DNA from: Anthopleura xanthogrammica
Taxonomy: Eukaryota; Cnidaria; Anthozoa; Actiniaria; Actiniidae
NCBI GenBank assembly: GCA_964019055.1
Contig: OZ025207.1
Span: 1,839,001 to 1,903,000 of the forward strand
Direction: 5' to 3'
Length of the DNA stretch: 64,000 nucleotides
The stretch's first letter is position 1; each line of letters begins with the position of its first letter. Position numbers and translations under genes: made by a program. Shown here in pieces: positions 58,227 through 64,000 of this stretch. The notes below the pieces were generated by a model. That model saw nothing but the letters and a program-made list of their open reading frames with translations, was not told the origin of the DNA and did no database searches.

Positions 58227-58848
58227 GTGCCCATAGTCATTGAATGCCAAACATGTGTGATTTATTGCCCAGTAAACAGAGCTAAGGCCATGCAGTACTT
58301 ATTAATTATATTTAATTTGCCTTTTCTACCTCATCACAAAATAACACCGATGTTCAGATGCTTGAAGTTGGAAGCAAACACCGTCCCTTTACGCTGCATT
58401 GTTGACTACATGAAAGACCAGTGGATTGAGTCCACCATACACCTTCCCAAAGACAAGAGCGTATATGGACAGCCAATAAGAACAAACAATGATATCAAAG
58501 GTATTGTATAGTTTCCCTTTCTAGAATCGGTTAAATATCAGTACTAAATTTTTGGGTTTCTTCTTGTTCTTCTCTTCAGGCTGGCATCATGGACTAAACC
58601 GCCGGGCTTCAGGCAGACATCTCCCTCTGTATGAGCTGGTAGAATTGCTACACAGAGAGGCAAAGTTATGTTCTTTGCAAATTCGCCTAGTTTCAAATGG
58701 TAAGCTTACCAGACTCCAGAGAAAAACGTGCCGTCAACTCCAAGCTAAGATTTTTGAAATTTGGCAGCAGTACGAATCAAGAAAGAAAACTGCATTTCAA
58801 GTCTTAAGAGCATGTTCCAGATTGAATGGTCCTTCAAGAAATGACTGA
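58227..58848 (+). pseudogene. MULE transposase C-terminal fragment
   Basis: The exon to 58500 ends YGQPIRTNNDIK. A 79-bp GT-AG intron joins the exon 58580-58848 (GWHHGLNRRASGRHLPLYEL, then AKLCSLQIRLVSNGKL, stop). This is the same C-terminal block as in the MULE relic at 22.8 kb, here intact to the family end (LRACSRLNGP). The catalytic part upstream is absent. 58080-58226 has a small hairpin (GGCTATGGGATGTGCCCATAG) only. Confidence 0.75.
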
Positions 58849-59160
58849 ATATGAAAATACAGCTTAAAGCAATCAATGTAAATGAAGTTAATAAAAAGTA
58901 TCTTGTTTTTAACATATTAAATGTAATATCAATCATAGTTAAGTTGAGAGTATCGTTTTGAAATACATATCATTGATTGTTATCAAAGCTTTGAAGTTTA
59001 AATTTTGGATTGGATTGAATATGGAATTACGGCTTAAAGCGTATTTTACAAGTCATTGCGCTGAAATGTATAATTGTAAAGATATAACTTATCAATGTAA
59101 ATAAAGTTAATAAAAAGTATCTTGTTTTTAACATATTAAATGTAAAATCTATTCGCATGG
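58849..59160. repeat. Imperfect direct duplication
   Basis: ATCAATGTAAATGAAGTTAA and the following TAAAAAGTATCTTGTTTTTA occur at about 58874-58925, and again at about 59090-59146. Confidence 0.8.
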
Positions 59161-59399
59161 TTAAGGAGTATTGTCTTGAAATAAATTTTGGATTGGGGAC
59201 TGGGGAGAGTAAGCAAGTTGAACCGCCATCTTGGATTCAAAACGAAACGCTTGGATCAAATGCCTTCTTCTTTTCCTTACTTGTTAAAAATCAAAAACCA
59301 AATTCAAGACCATTTTATATCATATTTAACAGTATTATATGTTAGATGGGTAATATTATGCATGGGCGAAATGCATGGGCGATATTGTCTGTGGGCGAT

Positions 59400-59552
59400 A
59401 AGCCTATAATTCCCCCTGAACCCACAGTGAAAAATGATGATGTCACCATATTCCTCAAGAACATTGAGGCAACTCTGAGACAGTTTCCTGGCCGGCAACC
59501 TACACTAGCCAAGCGAAAGATATATAAAGTTGTATACGATCTTGAAATGTAG
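59400..59552 (+). pseudogene. BESS-motif fragment of a MADF-type protein
   Basis: The frame reads DDVTIFLKNIEATLRQFPGR then LAKRKIYKVVYDLEM and a stop. This is the BESS protein-interaction motif at the usual C-terminal place of MADF-BESS proteins. No MADF domain is seen upstream. Confidence 0.5.
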
Positions 59553-60036
59553 TTATATGATAATCTACCACCTCACATTTCCAGCAGTATAGTGGCCCCA
59601 CCCACAAGGGCACCTCTTGGCGAAGTAACTCCAGACATGAGTTGGCCATACAATTCAAATTCATTCTTGATGTAACATTATTTAAGTATTTAGCTTTATC
59701 TTTAACTTTATCACTTGATTGTAAATCAAAACTGTAAATCATTTTAGTATTACTAATTCTATACATAAAAGTTGTAATATTTCAAGAGAGCAAATAAACT
59801 AAACTTGTAAACTTGTAAAACTTGTCAGCGACCTAAGTTAAACAAAGAAATGCTGTTGCGGATGAAGTATGAAGCGGATAGAATCGGAATGGACGAATTT
59901 GAAAAGTTGTGGAGGAATCGTCCTTGACGAAATGTCAATACAGGTAAATATAAGATGCCTGCTACTGAATTGATCATGACACTCAGCAAACAGAACCTAT
60001 TTTCTTCAGCATTTCAACAATGATACTCCAAATATT
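59553..60036. other. Non-coding gap
   Basis: AT-rich. A possible exon at 59826-59928 reads PKLNKEMLLRMKYEADRIGM before an in-frame stop, unrecognised and perhaps part of the next gene. Confidence 0.3.
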
Positions 60037-61098
60037 TTGATGTATAGCAATAAAATACGTAAAGACAGTAAGCATACATATATTTGTACAATGTTTTATA
60101 TTATGTCGTTTATATTCTTTCTTATTTTATATCATTTTGAAAGTATGTTGAAGAGGCTTGATAAGTGTACAACACCTATAACTGACACCATAAAAAGAAA
60201 CCAACTTACCCTTCTTGGGATGTCAGAGAAAAAGAAAAGTAAGAGTGAGACAAAAATTGCATCACTGAAAAGTGATTGCAACCTATTTGCTAGACTTTAC
60301 ATAGCATGCCAAGCATGAGATTGAAACCAGGGAGTGTTTTTCAAACACGAAAACGATGCAAGTCCTCCATCACTGTCAAGTGAAGGAAAGCTAGGCGGTG
60401 GTCAGAAATCCGAGCTCGTGCAGCGCCTTGAGGTTAATTCAACATTAAGCTGCCCTAATGTTGATGTAAAGATAATAGATGCTGCTGTTGTGGTCAACAT
60501 GCTACCACCTGGGAAGTGTAAATCCTTTGGAGACTAGGCAACAGATGTGTTTGTTCCCTTCATTATCAAGCAGGAGCAACATACTCAGCGAGTAGACCTA
60601 GTTTGGAACCAATACCTCACAACAGGTTTGAAGAGGAACAATCCGGAGAAGAGAGGTTCAGGAGTTCGCAGGCGCGGGAGCAGGAACTCATTAATACCTG
60701 TCAACTGGAAGTCATTTTTAAGATCTGATGAGAACAAGATTGAATTCTTTCACTTTCTTGTGGAAAGCATTTCTACAGTCGAAATACCTGGTGCTCAAAT
60801 CATTAGTACATATGATGGTGATGTTATTAGCTCTTCACCTGTTGACAAGGAAGGACTCATCCCATGCAACCACGAAGAGGCAGAAACAAGAATATTTGTT
60901 CATGTAAAGAATGCAGTGTCCAAAGGCTACAGGAAGATCATGATACGAACTGTAGATACAAACATTGTGTTAGCAGTTGCGCATGTTACGAGGCTTGGTG
61001 CACAGGAACTGTGGATAGCTTTTGGTGTTGGAAATAATCTTAAGTACTTACCTGCTCACTCCATGGCCGACCATCTCACAACAGACCAGTGTGAATAG
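60037..61098 (+). pseudogene. N-terminal/middle part of the WTTLPEAS-type family
   Basis: Readable in one frame with stops at about 60315 and 60536: CNLFARLYIACQA, VFFKHENDASPPSLSSEGKL, VDVKIIDAAVVVNMLPPGKC, then DVFVPFIIKQEQHTQRVDLV, KRGSGVRRRGSRNSLIPVNW, IPCNHEEAETRIFVHVKNAV, RTVDTNIVLAVAH. This is the same uncharacterised family as the C-terminal fragment at 30.5-30.8 kb. The acidic pattern HEEA(E/D)TR and R.VDT(N/D)..V suggests a metal-binding nuclease-like fold (inference). Truncated after ADHLTTDQCE. Confidence 0.5.
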
Positions 61099-61494
61099 AG
61101 TGATATTGAAATAATACTTACACGCATTATTAGATTATATTTAAAGAAGCTTCGAGTTTTACATTAATAGACATAAATGTAATCCCAATTCTTTTGTTTC
61201 TATTTAACTATTACAAGGCTCAAACTATTAACTTTATTTCACAGGGTCAGTAAAACTACTCTATAAGGCACTCAAAAGAGAAATGTAGCCTATAACAGAA
61301 GTTTTTTCATTATGAAATACCTTATATCCTAATTTTCATATTTTTATGATTTGGGCTCCCTGTAGTTTTCCATACAAATCTTATATGAAAATTTATCTTG
61401 CTAAATTTTCGTGAAGGCAAAATCTGAGATGATCTGAGATGGGTCCTGATTTCATTTTATTTCCCTTACCTTGAAAGGCAATTAAAACAAATTT
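61099..61494. other. Non-coding gap
   Basis: AT-rich, no feature recognised. Confidence 0.4.
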
Positions 61495-61771
61495 GATGCT
61501 TTTATCACGATTTGAACGATTTTCCAGCTTATCTTCCGGAACTAGCAGAAGAATCATAAGTCTTGGAATTCTAGCAGAAGGATTATGCAACTTCAAGTCA
61601 TGTGGAGAAGAAAGTATGAGTATGGATAATATTGCCAATGAAACAAAATTTGGTTTGGGTGGATCCATTCTCATTTTGTGCAAAAACTGTGCTGCAGTAA
61701 ATAAAGTACCTTTGAACAAGAGACACGGTATCACAAATCAAGATCGCCTAGGTAGGGACATGCACTTCTAG
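61495..61771 (+). pseudogene. Mutator-like transposase domain fragment
   Basis: SRRIISLGILAEGLCNFKSC, NETKFGLGGSILILCKNC and NKVPLNKRHG, ending at a stop. This is the N-terminal portion (R...LG.LA.GL..C...C, C..C.......K.H) of the Mutator-type domain I know as Pfam PF20700, common in cnidarian repeats. No catalytic part follows. Confidence 0.6.
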
Positions 61772-62373
61772 GTATTCATGATAATTTTATTATCAGATAT
61801 TAAGTGGGCATGCCACTTTATATTATAGAAAAACATATTATAAATTAGTGCAACGACGATAGGTTATTAAAGTGGAACTTGATAAAATCACACAATAAAT
61901 TTTTGTATCGCTGGGAAATATTACATTTTTCTGTAAACTAAAAAATTATACCATCAAAATGCAAATGAAAAGAAAACTTAAAACTACTAGTCAAGTAAAA
62001 TAGACTACAAATAAAGAATGTAAACTTAACCCTTGTATTTTAATTTCATTTTGGACACAAAATTCAGCCTCAAAAATTAACATTTCAGAAGCATTTTATC
62101 GTTGATAAAATAATTATTATACACACCACATACACATTAACTTACCGTTAAATTTATGTAAACTATAATTTATTTCCTTACATTCTGACTAGGAATGATA
62201 CATACTGGTATTGGTGAAACTCTATATCTAGCGTGTTTTTCAATACTTCCAGATCATCTACAGCTGAAGCCGCCATCCTGTTTTCCCAGTCTCGGCTTCG
62301 TTTTGGTACAAAATTGCTCTGCTCCCATGTAACATGGGGAGAGGAATGTTATGATTGCATGAATATATATTGT
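61772..62373. other. Non-coding, very AT-rich
   Basis: No gene recognised; only short random ORFs. Confidence 0.4.
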
Positions 62374-62663
62374 CATGTTGATTGGGAGTTGCATTACTGG
62401 TATTGTGTTACTATAGCTATTGTCATAATAACCTTGACATTTGAAAATAAAGTCAGTTGTGTTCACCCGACACTAGCATCTACACAGTTATTACAATCTT
62501 GAATACTTGATTCTGGTGCATGTTGATTGGGAGTTGCATTACTGGTATTGTGTTACTATAGCTATTCTCATAATAACCTTGACATTTGAAAATAAAGTCA
62601 GTTGTGTTCACCCGACACTAGCATCTACACAGTTATTACAATCTTGAATACTTGATTCTTGTG
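62374..62663. repeat. 145-bp tandem duplication
   Basis: CATGTTGATTGGGAGTTGCA and what follows is repeated head-to-tail at 62374-62518 and 62519-62663 almost without change. Confidence 0.9.
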
Positions 62664-62665
62664 CA

Positions 62666-62896
62666 TTGAATTTAGATGATAACTTGAGTTTGTTATGCTA
62701 TTTTTTTGATAAAGAAACACTAAGGCTTGCAGCATACAGACAGTTTACCTGGTGGATCCATACGAATCTACGAAACGCAGTTAGGCTGGTGATCCCTTTG
62801 TGTGCTGTATGGGCAATAAGAGATGCATACCCTGAACCTGATAATAACTACACTGGTTTCAAGGATGCAGAGGATGAAAATGATTTTCCATTATGA
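62666..62896 (+). pseudogene. P2RX7_C-like domain fragment
   Basis: The frame reads LRLAAYRQFTWWIHTNLRNA, VRLVIPLCAVWAIRDAYPEP and NNYTGFKDAEDE to a stop. The pattern (R.AAYR.F..W, VIP.C.VW.IR..YP....Y.GF) fits the cysteine-rich cytosolic domain named after P2X7 that recurs in repeated cnidarian genes. The cysteines normally upstream are missing. This is a fragment, not a receptor. Confidence 0.5.
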
Positions 62897-63199
62897 ACAG
62901 TTAAAGGGGAAGTCCGGTCTCGTACAACTCACATTGAAATAAAAGTTTAATATATCCTCAATGTTTCTGTGAAGTATTACCTTTGTAGATTCAACTGTGG
63001 CTGGGAAAGCATTTACGAAAGTCACGACGAAACGACGACTGGAATGTCGCCATCTTGGACAGTCATGTAAACACTGCGTTACTAATGGACAGCGGCTGGT
63101 GACGTCACTGCGCGGTCGTGTTGTTTGGCGCGAAATTTAAATCAAACATTTCTCTATCGTTCATTTTTGTTGTATTTTATAAGCGTTTTTAATCTAAAT
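62897..63199 (+). promoter_or_regulatory. Upstream region of the THAP gene, possible element end
   Basis: AAAGGGGAAGTCCGGTCTCG starts right after the preceding stop and could be a transposon terminus. A CGCCATCTTGGA (YY1-like) site at 63048 and GGCGCGAAATTTAAATC at 63127 precede the ATG. Confidence 0.35.
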
Positions 63200-64000
63200 A
63201 TGCCTCATTGTATGGTACCAGGTTGTACCAATGGGTCAAAAACAACAAAGGGAAAAGATATTTCGTATCACAGACTGCCAAAAGACAACAAGTTAGCGAA
63301 AGTTTGGATCGGAAAGACAAAAAGGAAAAATCCTTGTAAACGCGAATCCTGTTACGTCTGTAGTGAGCACTTCGATCCTGAATGCTTTAAGCCATCATTT
63401 AAACAATTAGCTGGGCAAAAAGACAAAAAAACCTTGAAACCTGGAGCAATTCCAACTATTTTTAAACACAGTGGCAAAGAAAAACGACCTCGTTTGTATT
63501 CAATAAGAAGAAGAGAAAAACGAGATAAAGAACAGGTAAGCTAAGTAAACAACAACATGAACTCAACATCTGGCTTTATTTACAAATAATAGCTTATAAA
63601 CTAAGCGTTTTTGTCCATTCTAAAAATAACTATTAGAATAGCTTAATTGGTAAATCGTTGAGTATATATATTTTTTGTTTTCAAGGTAATAAAGCAAATG
63701 ATAGAGAGTGAGTTTTCAAATTGTACTCCTGAAGAAGGCAACACACATACGGCCATGGATTCTTGTCATGATGCTGAAAATGCCATTCAAGTACGTGATG
63801 CTAGTACACAATATTGCCCTATTTATTCAAATAGACGGAGTATTGGTACCCAAACGTTAAAACCTCGCCTAAAAAGAAAAAGGAATGAAGTCGATAGAAA
63901 ATTCATTGAACATGTACAGTCTGAAGGTAGTAGTAATAATACAAATCCACTGGTTGACCACAATTATAGTATTGTAGTTCCTTCCTCTTGTATTTTACCT
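63200..64000 (+). CDS. THAP-domain gene, 3' end outside window
   Basis: The ATG at 63200 gives MPHCMVPGCTNGSKTTKGK, YHRLPKDNKLAKVWIGKT, YVCSEHFDPECF and LKPGAIPTIF, the complete C2CH THAP zinc finger with its AVPTIF-type end. Exon 1 ends at 63535 (GT at 63536). Exon 2 begins at 63686 in phase 0 and stays open to the window end, with ASTQYCPIYSNRRSIGTQTL, typical of transposase-derived THAP proteins. THAP domains bind DNA in P-element-like transposases and host regulators; a DDE part may follow past 64000. Confidence 0.8.

Overview
This window looks like metazoan nuclear DNA, most probably from a cnidarian (coral or sea anemone). It is AT-rich, has short GT-AG introns, and holds almost nothing but transposon-derived or transposon-associated gene families. 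These include PIF/Harbinger, MULE, Tc1/mariner with a Pax-like paired domain, an rva_4-type integrase-core transposon, a DIRS/Ngaro-like tyrosine-recombinase retrotransposon with an SGNH hydrolase, Gypsy and LINE pieces, a Crypton-like recombinase, and THAP, OTU, PHD and BESS fragments. The species assignment is inference from gene content. No conserved single-copy host gene was recognised.

Layout. 1-2120 (-): broken DUF6589-like gene. 2486-5462 (+): gag-like fragment, then a decayed multi-exon gene of an unnamed family. 5463-10489: complete DNA transposon with 307-bp terminal inverted repeats (TIRs), a Ubl-RING gene (+) and a DDE integrase-core gene (-). 12101-15111 (+): TATA-driven kinase gene whose only recognised intron is a LINE insertion. 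15622-19006: small ORF, minisatellite, second DUF6589-like relic. 19349-22985: MULE relic whose intron holds a complete two-gene paired-domain Tc1-like transposon (19523-22364). 24856-27842: ten-exon tyrosine-recombinase gene. 27976-31000: Gypsy and other fragments.

31114-34069: OB-fold (RPA-like) gene split by a 1.97-kb element that carries a kinase pseudogene and has a 9-bp target duplication. 34071-36496: DIRS-like gag/RT, LINE RT and a SINE-like tail. 36928-40484: complete PIF/Harbinger element with transposase and an intact SANT-like partner. 40576-48700: multi-exon cysteine-rich gene, OTU gene, PHD exon and loose exons. 48721-57636: tyrosine-recombinase retrotransposon interrupted by a 4.9-kb minisatellite-rich insertion. 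58227-62896: fragments of MULE, BESS, an unnamed family, Mutator-type and P2RX7_C-like genes. 62897-64000: promoter region and start of a THAP gene that runs off the window.

How it works together: there is no single pathway. The window is a nested pile of mobile elements, several carrying cargo beyond a transposase (RING/ubiquitin-like, kinase, SAM/zinc-knuckle, SGNH hydrolase). Three insertions can be resolved to the base from target-site duplications or restored reading frames. All family names come from motif reading by eye; no database search was run.
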